Source: Edaphochlamys debaryana
Lineage: Eukaryota > Chlorophyta > Chlorophyceae > Chlamydomonadales
Reading direction: 5' to 3'
Assembly (NCBI GenBank): GCA_016858145.1
Contig: JAEHOE010000114.1
Span: 124,001 to 188,000, forward strand
Length of the DNA: 64,000 nt
In this document: positions 24,101 through 35,570 of the stretch, one piece after another
Position numbering within the stretch: position 1 is the first letter of the stretch
Layout: the number at the start of each line of letters is the position of its first letter
Translations under genes and position numbers: made by a program
Notes under the pieces: model-generated
What the model was told of the DNA's origin: nothing
The model's database searches: none
What the model saw: only the letters and a program-made list of their open reading frames with translations

Positions 24101-26011
24101 TGCCTCGCCTCTCCGCCCGCCCTATCCCCCTGCCGCCCCACGCCCGCCGCCCCGCGCCCGCGCCCCCACCCCAGGTCTTCCTCGGCTACCGCCAGCGCGA
24201 CCACTTCCCCACCGCCTGGCTGCCCTACGGCCTGCGCAACCGCATGGAGGGCGGCCGCACCGACCGCTCCGAGTCCCGACTCGACCGCACCAGCGAGTCC
24301 TCCACGCCGCGCACCGGCTTCGCCGGCGGGCCGCCGCGCGACGACGACGAGGTCCCCCTCGAGGACGACGAGAAGGAGGACGTCGACTCAGAGCCCGTGG
24401 GGCAGATCGACTGGCCGCTGCCGGAGCGAAACACGGGCCACACAATGCACGCGCTACACGGCGTGGGCTCGGCGCAGGGCCTGGGCCTGGGCGCGGGCCC
24501 GCAGCTGAGCCACGGCATGCCGCACGGGCCCATGCACCCGCTGCCGGGCGGCGGCTCGGGCGGCGTCCCGGGCGGCCTGGCGGCGGCGGCGGCTTCGGGC
24601 GTGTTTGACGGCTTCGGGGCGGGGGCCGCAGGCATGAGCCACGTGTACAGCGCGGGGGATCTCACCGCCCCCGGTGCCGGCGCGAGGTGGGTGCTGCGTG
24701 GGTCTGTGCATTTGCATCTCCAGCGGTGCGCTTGGACACGGGGGGGTGCAGCGGGGTATCGCGCGGATGCCGGGCACATCCGCCACACGAGGTGCCATCA
24801 CCTCCAATCCCTGGGTGCTGGTCAACCGCGCCCCTCCGCTTCATGTCTCGTGTTGCTGCCTCCTCACCCCGACGCGCGCCTTGCCGCCACCACCCCTCTC
24901 CCCAGGCACCGGCGCGGCAAGTCCATCTCCACCGAGGAGCTGGCGGAGCAGATGCGGCTGGCGCATCTGGCCTCGCAGGCCACCGACGAGGCCATGCGGG
25001 CCATCCGCAAGGTGGGGTGCCCGCCGTCCGTCCGTCCGGCCGGCCGGCCGGCCGTCGGTCCATAGCTTGCAGCGGCAGGGCACCGGCACCTGCAGATGCT
25101 TTTGTTCCTAGGCCACCCCTTCCCTTTACGCCCACTTTCGACCCCTGAGCCCTGACCCCCACCCTTCCCCCTTACCCATGTGTGCGTCCATGTGCGCAGG
25201 CCGGCTCCGAGGCGGCCCTCACGTCCATGGACTCGGCCGCCAGCGTGGACCTCATAAACTTCGGCCCCCCGGACAGCGAGACCTCCTCGGTGGCCTCGGC
25301 GTCGGTCGGCCCGGCGGGCCGGCTCCCGCCCGCGCCGCCCAGCGCGGATGGACTGGTGAGCTGGTGGATGGCGGGAGTGCACGCTTCTGTCTCGGAGGGC
25401 ACTTCGGGAACACGCACGCGTGGGCTAGGGCTAGGGCGCTTTTGACAACACACCTGCGCAGCAGTTTTGGTGGAAGAAGGCGTGCCGGCGGCCCACAATG
25501 CACCGCAGCCGCTAGCAGCCTTGGGCCTGACCGCCAGCGGGTTAGCGGGGGCTTACGGTGGCCTCCTTGCAAGCCCGGTTCTCGCTTCCCACGCCCTGCC
25601 CGGCTTCCGCACCCCGCCCATGCGTCCATGGCTCATCCTCCACCGCCCTCTCCCGCCCCGCCCTGTCAGGCCATGCGGCGCAGCGTGAGCGAGGACTACA
25701 TGCTCACGGGCTTCGCGGGCAGCGCCCCACTGGCCGGCTCCACGCCAGACTCAGCCTTCAACGGCGCGGGCTCCGGCGGCGTGCTGAGCCCGCTGGGCGG
25801 CGGAAGCGGAGGCGCGGCACCCACCAGCCCCCCCGCGGTGGGCTTCTCGGACTGGGCCCACTTTGGCGACGCCAGCGGCACTGCAACGCCCGAGCGCGCG
25901 CCACGCCCGGGCGGGCCGCCGGCGGGGCTCAAGCCAGCGCTCAAGAAGACGTCTACACCGCCGCCTGCCCAGCGGCCGGTCCTGGACCCGCTCTCGCTGG
26001 ATCTACTGTGA
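15194..26011 (+). CDS. SAC9-like phosphoinositide phosphatase with WW domain
   Basis: SAC-domain enzymes remove phosphates from phosphoinositides on membranes. About 1,400 aa. Exons: 15194-15473 (apparent frame change near 15270-15294), 15548-15592, 15742-15933, 16207-16294, 16561-16715, 16914-17069, 18749-18912, 19034-19214, 19414-19530, 19705-20025, 20361-20645, 20912-21202, 21507-21939, 22123-22203, 23320-23474, 23780-23929, 24175-24686, 24906-25011, 25200-25355, 25670-26011. In order: SAC core with ITRPFPSYRP, WNRWLSAPF, CLHPGPRYKARGLN, SRYTWRRGSAPLWWG; catalytic CX5R in RYNCADSLDRTN; a WW domain (GWEAKIDKTS, FYVDHNSRSTTWERP); then AELFLVNGDMCAWLYTGSQ, AMHSERIL, VAIKRRYNNVVVDKVKQEM, VFLGYRQRDHFP. 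This order, including the WW insertion after the CX5R, is that of Arabidopsis SAC9. The C-terminal ~370 residues are Ser/Gly/Ala-rich. The start is less sure than the rest. Confidence 0.88.
17304..18655 (+). repeat. Tandem array 1 of a 182/195-bp unit in a SAC9-like intron
   Basis: The motif GGGAGGGCGCTAG recurs at 17355, 17536, 17731, 17913, 18095, 18290 and 18472, giving spacings of 181, 195, 182, 182, 195 and 182. There are thus two unit types; the longer has a variant segment beginning GACATCTGAGCAACCCC. Each full unit contains CCGCGGCCGC (overlapping SacII and NotI sites). The array begins with a unique leader (CCAGACACCCGCCGGCGAC) and ends in a unique tail with CCGCACAGCC. It fills most of the intron between exons 16914-17069 and 18749-18912. 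Confidence 0.92.
22268..23225 (+). repeat. Tandem array 2 of the same 182-bp unit, second SAC9-like intron
   Basis: Unit starts at 22319, 22501, 22683, 22865 and 23047: four 182-bp spacings and a final partial unit. Sequence is nearly identical to array 1 units (for example one G to A change at 22501). The leader CCAGACACCCGCCGGCGAC and the tail with CCGCACAGCC are also shared with array 1, so the whole composite, not only the repeat unit, occurs twice. It lies in the intron between exons 22123-22203 and 23320-23474. Its tail ends about 95 bp before the acceptor, as in array 1. Confidence 0.92.
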
Positions 26012-27132
26012 CGGCCGGGCTGAGGCGACGGCGGGAGGCGGGCTACCTGGCTGGCTTAGGGAACCGTGTTTAAGTCTGCGTGAGACGGCTGCAGGGACGC
26101 GGCGATGCGGCTTGGGAGGCTCAGCCTGTAGCCCGCGCTGGTTGCCTGCATTGCTCCAGTGCTGCTGACACTAGAGACAGTGGGGCGGCCCGGTAGGAAC
26201 CCAATCCCGGCACGGGGTGTGAAAGGGAGGACTAAAGCACGCAGGGCTGCTGCTTGGCGGTGGCGGCACACGCGCCCTGGGATGAAGAGTTGGAGGTAGG
26301 GGGCGCGTGAAGATCTTTCGGCACCGTGGTGGTCGGAGATGCCCCGTTGCGAGCGAGCGAGCGGTGGGACCCTGGGCTGATGCGACCATGGCTGTGTGGC
26401 GCCAAGTGGGCGGTTGTAATTTGTGAGCCTTCTGCACCCTCGCTGTCCTCGCACAGCCACCGACGTGTGCAAACGTATGTCGATGTGCGCTTGGCGCTTT
26501 TGGCTGGGGCTGGCCTTCTGTGCCCTCGCGCTTTGGTGGGTGGCCCACCAAAGGTGGTTGCCGACGCTCGGCTGCGGGCCTGGACGCCGGCGAAGACCAC
26601 CATCCATCCATCCATGAACACCAACGTCCATTTCTCTCACGCCCTCTCCTATCCTGCGTGCTCCCGCAGCCAGCCAGGAGCCATAAGCAACAAGCTTCCT
26701 CGGGCGCTGCAGCAAAAGGCGTTTCGCGAGCCTCGGAAAGAAACGCGCGAAGCCCGTACCGCCCGGCAGAAACTGAGGAACGCTCTGCACGCCCGCGGAC
26801 AACGAACACAACGTCACACCGTCGTGCATCTTTCTGCCAAAAGGACAACTGACCTGGTCTGACCGCCACCAGCGGCTGGGCCGTCGGCCCGTCCTGAGGG
26901 CACGTACCTTTTATCGCGTGACGGCAGGCAAAGGGCGCGGTCGCGGTGTAGCGGAACAAGAACATAAGCAACTGTAGTTGCCGTGTCTCCAACATCCCCT
27001 TGCTTGCAGGCTTCGGGCCGGTTTGACTAAAGAGTGGGGGTAGATGGCTATGTTGGGTTCGACCTAACGAAGGAGCCCGGGGCCGTTTTCCACTTACACC
27101 TTGCCCAGCTTGCTACCACTCATTCATCACAA
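26012..27132. other. 3' flank of the SAC9-like gene and 5' flank of the Myb-like gene
   Basis: No coding exon recognised on either strand. A TGTAA at 26415-26419 is a candidate end of the SAC9-like transcript. The rest is probably promoter and 5' UTR of the Myb-like gene. Confidence 0.55.
26415..26419 (+). terminator. Candidate poly(A) signal TGTAA of the SAC9-like gene
   Basis: First TGTAA after the stop codon, about 405 nt downstream. Motif and position only. Confidence 0.4.
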
Positions 27133-30100
27133 ATGGGGCCCGGAGATAGCCCGGAGACGCCCGGCGACGCTGCTGCCGAAGAAGCAATGGATGTCGACGG
27201 CCAGGCCCGCAAGCCGCTGCTGTCCAAGCGGCGTAAGCTGCCACCCTGGAGCTACGAAGAGGAGCTGGCGCTGTGCAAGCTCTATGCGGAGCACGGGCCC
27301 TCGTGGGCGGGTAAGCCGCGCAGGTTCTGGCCAGGGGACAGCAGTCAAAGGAGAAGAACGTGTAGCCAGGATGTGGCTATGCCGCGTTACTTGCTGGGGA
27401 CGTCGCAGGTCGTGCTGGTAATGCGGCTAGGCCGCTTGTTGTAGCCTCGCGTTTCACTCTTAAATTGTTCCCCTGCGTGTAGTCATCGGTGAGAAGCTGC
27501 CAGGGCGGACAGCAGCCGAGGCTAAGGTGGGCATTCTGGCTTGCAATCGTCTGGCGCGGCGATGCAAGCGTCAAACCCTGCAGCGGTGCCGCCCAATGCC
27601 ACCCTGTCTTCCCTCTGTGTCTCAGGGCAACACTAGTCGGGGTGCTGCTTCCCGGTGTCTCCTTCGGCACCCTTCGGGAGTTCGTCACGCCGTCACTAAC
27701 AACCCAGACGCAGGCCCGCGCTCCGCAACGTAGCGCTCACAATGCCTGGTTAGCAAACCAGTGTGATTAACGTAGGGCGCACGACGGCGATGAGATATGA
27801 CGGCCGATGCCGAAACCCTGACAGCCCCCCAAAACGCCGCGGTCTTCACGGCGTGCACTTGCACCGGCGGCACTCCGCAAACGGGTGCCCCTGCGTAGCA
27901 ATTCACTTTCAACATCGAACCACGTTCAGCATCGCCTCTCCTCAGCGTACCGGGGTGCCATGCTGTAACCTGCCCCTTTCCCTGCCCCCGCCCCTCCCAC
28001 AGAACATTTGGCACTCAACCCTCAGGTGCGGGGGCGCTGTAGGGCAAGGCAAACGCGTGGTGTGCCTCCAGCCCCGCCTTGCGCTTGAGCCGAGTTGCCG
28101 GTCCAGCGGAGTCCCCACAGCGCCGGCCTCGGCGCCATCCTGTGCTGCCTTGCGTTTCAGTCGGCCCACCTCCACGCTGTTGAGCCGCTTTTGGTCTGAT
28201 GTGCAGCTAGCGCAACGCCCAACGGGCTGAGGCCCATGGCCCGAGCTGCTCGAAACCTCCCGCCAGCGACCTCCAAACCTAGCAGCCACGGACTGAGCCC
28301 TCACAGCCCTCACCAAACGCACCGCTAGGCCCCAGCCCACTGCCCACAGCCCAGGCCAGGCCGCTCAGGCTGTCAACCCCCATCGGCCATCGGCGCCCGC
28401 CTCCACCCTTGGCACCACCCGTCCTTCCCGCCCACCCCACGCAGAGCCAAGAGCCCCACGGGTCGCAACCTGCTGCTGGAATTCGCCCTGCGCGTCCAGG
28501 CCAACCCGGGCGACGCCAAGGTCCGCCGCGACGCGCTCCGCACGGCCCTTCGGCTCCAGGGCCAGCCCCGGCGGCCCCAATCCGGCGGCCACACAGGGTT
28601 CCTGACGGGTGATGGAGAGCCAGGAGCCAGCCCGTCTCCACGGGATATGCTGACAAGGGCGAGCCAGGGCGAGGGCCTGTGGAGCCCCGACGGCCGGACC
28701 GCCACGGGGCCCGTTGGAGGGTCGCCAGAGGCTTTCCAGGCCCAGGCCAGGCCCATGTCGGGCCCTGCCATGTTCAACAACGGGGCCAGCCAGGCCCGGG
28801 CCCACAGCCTCGGCAGCTTCCTCGGATTCGCGAGTGGCACGGCGGCGGCACCGGCCTCCGGCGGCGGTGAGTGCTGGGTGCGCAGGACCGAAGTCCTGCG
28901 GGATCTCAAACTGGGACAGGCAATGAAGCTCTTCGGCTTTAAAGGAAGAACCAGCCCAAGAGCTCCTAGGGCGCATGCACACTTTCCGGGCGGCCAATCC
29001 AGCCCGTCCCCGCCCCCTGCCCCGTGCTTCCCACTCCCCACTCAACCGCCGCCCCGTGCCCATCGGTCCCGTACCCCGCCTCAGATGTGGACCCCAGCGC
29101 TCACGCGAACACGCGACCGGACGCGAATGTGCGGGCGGGGTCCTCCGTTAGCGGGGTGGCACCCACTGCCCTGGCCTCAGCCCCGGACGCCGCCGCCTTC
29201 GCAAGCCTCGCCGCTGCGGAGGGCTCCGGCCGCAGCCCGGGCCCCGCCCCCGTCGCGGGTCCGAACGGCCGCTTCGCCAGCTCTGGCTACGCTTTTGTTG
29301 CGAGCGCTGGGCCGCAGGAGTTAAACCAGGGGCCGCCTGTGGAGCGATCGGGCTCGGGTGCGTATGCCGGGCTGGGGCAGAGCCACCCGGGCTGGGGTGG
29401 TCAGACCACTGTGCGTTGGGGCTGCGGCTCGTGTGCGCCCTCCTGCTCCCTGCCTCGTGACTCACACCCCAAGTCCCCAACCCTGCCTCGCCCTCCCGCA
29501 GAGTACGGCACAGGCCCGGGTGAGGCCCCCGGCGGGCCCGGCCTGGACCCGTCCATTCTGCAGCGCACCTCGCTGCTCAGCCTCCGCCCCAACTCCACCG
29601 AGTGGCCTGGCTTCATGACCCCAGCCGCTGTGGCAGCACCCGGTTCCGGGACAGGGACGGTTGCCCTCGACGGCCCCGGGCTGTCGGGTCCCGGGGCTGT
29701 CGGAGCCGACCCGGGAGAGCCCATCTCGCGGACCATCTCCCTGCCCGGCTGGGCGGCGGGCCGCGGCCGCCCACCGCTGACGTCAGCGCACGGATCTGGG
29801 CCTGGTTCCGGAGCCAGCCGCTCGCACCGCCGGATTGCGGATCTCATGGACCTCGGCGCCTGCTCGGCCGGCGGTGGATTTGGACGCGCGAGCTTCAGCA
29901 GCGAGAACGGCACGCAGCCAGGCGTCGCCGACAGCCCGCGAATGCCGTATGGGGCGCCGCAGGCCACTGCGCTGATGGCGCAGGTCGGTTACAGCAGCGG
30001 CCCCGGCGGTTTCAGCGGTTACGCGGCGTACGGCGCGCAGCATTACTCACACGCCGACGCCCATGCGCTGAGTACGAGCAATACGGGCAGCCAACACGGC

Positions 30101-30778
30101 GGCGGCTTGCCGGCGGCGGCTCCGCTCGAGAGCCCGCCCATGCAAATGCGCATGCAGCTCCAGCAGATGCAGCAGATGGAGGCTGTACGCAAGAACGTAC
30201 AGGCGCGCATGCAGGCCCAGTGGCAGGCCCAGATGCAGGCCCAGATGCACGCGGCGGCGCAGCCGCAGCACCAGGCCCAGGCCCAGGCCCAGCTCCAGGC
30301 CCAGCAACCGCCGCTGCAGCACCCTCATCCTCAGCAGCAGCATTTGGGGGCGGCTGGCGAGCCCGCTGGCCCCGCCACCAGCGGTGGCAACAGCGGCGGC
30401 GCGGTGGTGGGTTTTTCGGGCTTTGAGGCCAGCGACGCAAGCGACGCTGACCCACATTCGAGCAGCTGCTCTGCGAGCCGCAGCGCCACCGACGCCTGCG
30501 CAGGGCACGGCCCAGGCCCGGTCTCGGGTCCGATCGTGACCCTCCCCCCCACGCCCTTCGCCGGGCTGACGCTGACGGAGCTGTACAAGCTGGGCCCAGC
30601 CTCGACGGCCTCCTCGCACCAGGCCCAGCTGGGCCCGGCCGGGCCCGCGCCCGGGGCGAGTGCGGCAGGGCCCCAGGGGGCCCAGATCACGTTTGGCGTA
30701 AACAGCGGGGTGGTGACGATGGGCCTGGATGGGCTGGAGGACTCTGGGCTCCTCAACTGCATCCTAGAGGACTGCTGA
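27133..30778 (+). CDS. Single-repeat Myb/SANT-domain protein with Gln-rich tail
   Basis: Probable DNA-binding transcriptional regulator in the nucleus. Exons 27133-27310, 27483-27526, 28003-28025, 28445-28866, 29085-29357 and 29502-30778 close in phase to about 738 aa. The start is the first ATG in frame. Residues ~36-90 spell one Myb/SANT repeat over four exons: KRRKLPPWSYEEELALCKLY, EHGPSWA, VIGEKLPGRTAAEAK, NIWHSTLRAK, with the three spaced aromatic Trp residues and the LPGRT turn before helix 3. The rest is low-complexity: Ser/Gly/Pro/Ala segments and a Met/Gln/Ala region (QMRMQLQQMQQME, then QAQ repeats) near 30135-30350, typical of activation or condensate-forming segments. The donor at 29358 is chosen because GTGCGT is a strong site and the phase fits; unspliced read-through there would also stay open. 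Target genes are unknown. Confidence 0.8.
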
Positions 30779-33700
30779 AGCAGGGATGCACGGGGCAGTG
30801 ATACCGTACATGCGTTGTGGCGGGAGGGCGCAGTCAGGCCCGCACCGTTTGCTTGAGGGGCCGCGAGTGTGCGGATCCGCGTTCCCGAATCGTGTCATAC
30901 GAGTCGTGTCATCGCATGGGGGGTCACACATGTGCACGCATGGCTTTCGTGGCGCGTGTAGGTGACACCTGGGTGTGATTCATAACCTATTCCCACCGCC
31001 TCTTGTCCTGGGCCTCTGGCCTCTGGGCCGGACTGGCAGGCCGGTCCATTACGGGAGGACCCGCGCCGACAAGCGAGGAGACTGCGGGGCATTGGGGAGT
31101 TGGGGGGACTGTGGCGAGTGTGGGCGGCAAGAAGCCAAAGGCAACACTTTTAACGTGCTTGGGGGGGTTGAAGGGGTTCTGGGTTTGGTTACTGTGGAGG
31201 TATGTATCAAGCAACAAGTTAGTGGGACCCCCCATTCCAACGGCACTCTCTCTGCCGTGGTTGGAAGGGCCGGCGATAGGGACTCACGCTTTATTTTGCC
31301 GGAGGTCTGGGCTGAATGGGCGGAAAGTGTGCCTGCAAGGGCCGGCCGCAAGGTTCATCGTACTGTTAGCCGCGAGGAGCTCACACCGCTGAGCAGATAG
31401 GCGTGCTGCCAGAATAAGTGCAGCGTGCGACAAGAAGTTGCGGGTGTGTTTTCGGAGCAAAGTGGGCTGTCGCCGGGGAGCTACCCTCTCTGTTGCGCTA
31501 GCATTACACGTGTGGCGAGAGCTTATACTCGCCTTGACGTCGACCTGGGCTTCGTGCTGGCGGACTCCGCAAAGACAAGTTACGGAAGATGTGCTGACCA
31601 CAGAGTGCCCATCCGCTGGGTCGTTCGCCTGCCTCCCCTCGTGGTTTTCGGTCTGGGCCGCCGCCGTCAGGCTCTTCGGGCGGCCACCCTTGTCGGTGGG
31701 CCGGTCTCCTTGATATACGTCTCTCCACGTGCACACGGTGTCGGTGCCGTGAATAGACATCGGAAGCACCATGTTGCCTACGCCACGGTAACTCGAGGGG
31801 CAGGCGTTTGTTATGGATCCCAGGGGAAAGCCCCATGACAGAGACGTGTTCCACCATAGGGCCTTCGTTGTCCGGGGCGACCGGTGCTAGATGTGCTGTG
31901 TTTGTGAGGTTGGCTCAGTGGCCTCTTAGCTTCATGTCGAGATACCAGCACAAGAGGTTATGCTTGTTTGTGGTGGAAGGAGGTGGGCAATGAGGTTGGG
32001 TGATGGCAAGTGGCGTACACGTCTGCAGCAGGGAGGGGCTTCCCATTTATGGGGTTGATACGATGAGAAGGAAGCGCTTCCAGTTGCATGCGGACGACCC
32101 AAGTTTCGTGGGGTCGCGCATGTCAGTATTGCTGTGCGTGAGCCCGAATCCTCGGGTCGGGCGTGAAGCGGGCTGTTAGTTGGGTGGGCCGCGACATGAC
32201 ATCCGAAGGCTGTCGAAGGCACTGCAGGGACTTCCAAGTAAGGGGACGCAAGGGGCAAGAGGCATTGGAGCGGTGGAAAGACTTCGGGGATGGCAGGGTG
32301 ATGTTTCGTCAATGTGAGTCCTCATGAATTGATGACAGATCTGGATCCGCTTGGATACCGGACACAGCCCAGCTCCGGCTCAGGGCAGCGGCAGCGCGTG
32401 CATGCTGCCCCAGCTTCTGTGGCCTTTTATAGCTGGATGTGGAACACGTGAAGCATCTGCTCGCCGCGTTCTTCTACTGCCTGCGCAGTTGCGCGGCTCT
32501 GTGCCACTGCCGCTAGCTGTGTGTTAGGCAACGAGCTAGCTGTGTGTGTGTGCTCTATTCCGGCTGCGCTGCGAAGTGACAGACAACTGCGCAGCTGCCA
32601 AGTGCGCGTTCTGGTAAGGGGAGTGCAACGTTTCAGCCCCCTGGCGGTCATGTGGACATAATCACGGGAGGCTCTGGGGTTGCATGCTCCACTCCGTACT
32701 AGCTTCCTACAAGTATTCGAGGACTGCTTTGTTCACCTGTGGTTCTGTCCAACGGACTGCAGGTACTACCCTCTTAACTTAAGGTTTTGAGTGCTCAAGT
32801 TGTATAACTTGCTGTGCCTTGTGTATTAGGGGCTGTTCGCGTAAGCAACGGGCGTAAGCCACGGGCGTAGGCCGTAGTAAGTGTGTACGCCCAACTGTTA
32901 TGCGGTGCGTAGGGTCCTCACGGTGCGCGCAAGTTGAGGGTGGCTGTTGAGTGCAGCTGCAACAGAATTGGCCGGTGAACCTTTGCTCTGCACAGGAAGT
33001 GATGCTGACAGGACTAGAAGCCTACGAGCGGCTGACTGTGGTCTGCAGGCTGCAGCTGTATGCCTTGCTTTCGGTTGATTGGCGCCGCCACGGGGGTGCG
33101 GGCCGCGTGTCATGCGGCCCCCTCGAGCGCCGGCAATCCTCTCAGGCTTTGCCGTCACGACCCCATGTGTGACCGTTGCGGTATTGCGTTACTGGCCATA
33201 CGCGGCTGCCCAGACGGAGTGGGTGCCCACCTATGAAGAGGGCCTGCTGCATGCTGCGCTAACTGTAATGACAAGGGTGTCTGTCCTCCTCAGGACAGGG
33301 AAAGGACATGAGCCCCAACCCCGCGAGGCCGGGCAGCACTGGGGCCGCGCACTCAAGCACTGAGCCCCACAGCGCCGGAACGCTGCCATAAGTTATGCGC
33401 CTTTGCAACCCCGCACCTCGCAAGGCTAGCGCCCGGACCAGGATGTGTCGGAATGGCGTGAGAGAGAGCAGTGCCTGGCGAAACTGTACTGAAACTGGGC
33501 GACTACCTTACCTGTGTTGAGGCAAGCCAGCTTGTGCTGGGCGGCTCGGCCTGGGGGGCTTAGACCCAGTAGGGACCGATAGACCGTCGGGCCAGGCCGG
33601 GCCCCATTGCCTTGTATCGTCTAGCAGAGTCGAAGGGCCATGCTCCCCACCCGCCGAGCCCCTGTCCTCCCCTGACTGCTTGTGTCTGGAGGGCGGCGGA

Positions 33701-35570
33701 GTGAAAGAGGAGACGCTTCACAGGCTGATGATGGCTAGGGGGCACAGCAAGCGGGCACTTCTGTGCGGAGTGGGCGGGCCCTGGGGCGGCGAACACATGT
33801 GAGGATAGGCGGAGGCGTGCCACCAGTGGGCAGGTGGGCCGGGGACGGGCGGGCGCAGGGCAGGCGGGATGTGCCTGAGGGGCGTGGGCTTGCGACTCAA
33901 GGGCCTCTCCACAGGTGTGCGCATAGCGTGCGTGGCCACCAGCGCGCTGAGGGTCAATGCAACGTGCAGCTAGCCGGGTCTGGCCCACCAGCCGGATGCG
34001 ACGAGGGTGACTGATGCCAAGGCTCAAGGGCGGTGAGTACCGGCGGCAACTTCTCTCAAGTGCCCAAGGCTGGAGGGCGCGAGAAGTTGTGGCGTTAAGT
34101 GTTACACTCTGCACTCTTGCCGGCCGGCAGTCTGCACCAGGACCACACAGCAGGCATGACCGCCGATGAAGCTATGAGCTCAGCGAGCGCTGGGGCACGC
34201 GCAAAATCCAGCAAAACGAAATGTATGCCCAATGACATTCCGCCTCTCGTCTCTATGCATGATGCCACCCCATGGGCCGGCCTCCATGTGGCCCTAACGG
34301 CCGCCCCTTCAAGACAAGGGCGGAGCCTCCTCCAGAAAGGCCCGGAGCCCTTCCCTTGGGGTATGGCAAAGTTCACTCCATGACTGCCTTGGCAGGATCC
34401 GCTGGCATGAATGTCCAGCGGGAGCGCACAGACTGGCACAAGAAAGCAAAAGAGCCAGCGCGCTCCCGTCCGTTGGTCCCCATGCGTTTGTCCCCTCAAA
34501 CACGCTTCGCTATGCGGCCACTGTATGCGAAAGGGGACCCGAGGAACGCTCAAAAGCAGTGCAAGTCCCGCACGTATAGACACCCCCCGGTGGTTCAGTT
34601 GCCCTTTGCAGCGTGCCCTCACAGTGCGTGCGGCACGTGCGTGCATTATTGGCATTATCATGGGCCTTTGGAGGGAAGCTCCCGGCAAAGAGATCGAGCA
34701 TGACTGCCCAGGGCTGGAGCCAACCAACCCACGGCGGCCCGCAAAATGCTATCCCAACGAAATGCAGCTCTCAACAAACACTCCCGCAACGGCTTCTTCT
34801 CGTCATCGTCGGCATGCGCCCAAACAGGAGTACAGGCCAGGTCGATAGGCTATGCCCCCCAGCCCGTCAGCTGCACGGGCACGGAGCGGGCTTGTTCGCA
34901 TGGGGAAAGTCCCAAGCCACCCAAGGCCCGCCCACCCTCAATCCGTGCCGGCACTGGGGCCAGCCCTTCAGTGGGCCATGCCCCGGAATACAGCGCCCTG
35001 CCACTCCCTCACACGCTCCCAGTAGCCTTGTCTCGCATCAACGGCCTCTTGAATTTGGTGCATACAACTCACTCGGGAGTACGGTACCGGCCCCAGCGTA
35101 AAGCGCAGAGGCCTCCGGTGCACCGATCCTCAGCGGACCGGGCCACGTGAATAAGACAATCTCACCCAGCCTATTTTCGTACCGTACCATCAGCTGTAAT
35201 CAGGGAATACTAAGCGGCCTCTGGCCAATGCTAGAGTCTCTCAGAGGTCAGTCGCTGCTGGGTGTCAGCCAGCGTGCTGTCAGTGGCAAGCCGACGGTGG
35301 TTCGGGCCTTGCCTGCACCAGCACTCGTCAGCTCGTCTTCTCGGTATGCCCTTGGCGCCTCGCGCCTCACGTCACTCGTCGATCGTTGGCCGTCTCACAT
35401 CTCTCGGTCAGCTCCTCGTCGCTCTCTCGTCACCCATCCACTCGTAGCAAAGTAGCAATATGCCTTGTGCCCAACGTAAGATCGTTGCTGTACCGGTGTC
35501 CGCCGGCCGGCAAGCGCTAGGTGCCGCCAGCCCGCCGCTCTGAAAAACAAGAGCCGCCAAGCAGGCAGCG
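30779..35570. other. 4.8 kb with no recognisable gene
   Basis: Holds the 3' UTR of the Myb-like gene and, at the right end, the 3' flank of the RING gene. GC is lower than in the gene-bearing parts. ORFs on both strands are short and match no family I know, and I found no chain of exons with good splice sites. There is a short TG run near 32540. A non-coding RNA or a degenerate mobile element cannot be excluded. Confidence 0.55.

Noticed and set aside
27727..27765. Hairpin CTGGTT-AGCA-AACCAG considered as a small RNA or terminator
   Set aside because: A single short stem inside an intron of the Myb-like gene, with no other support.
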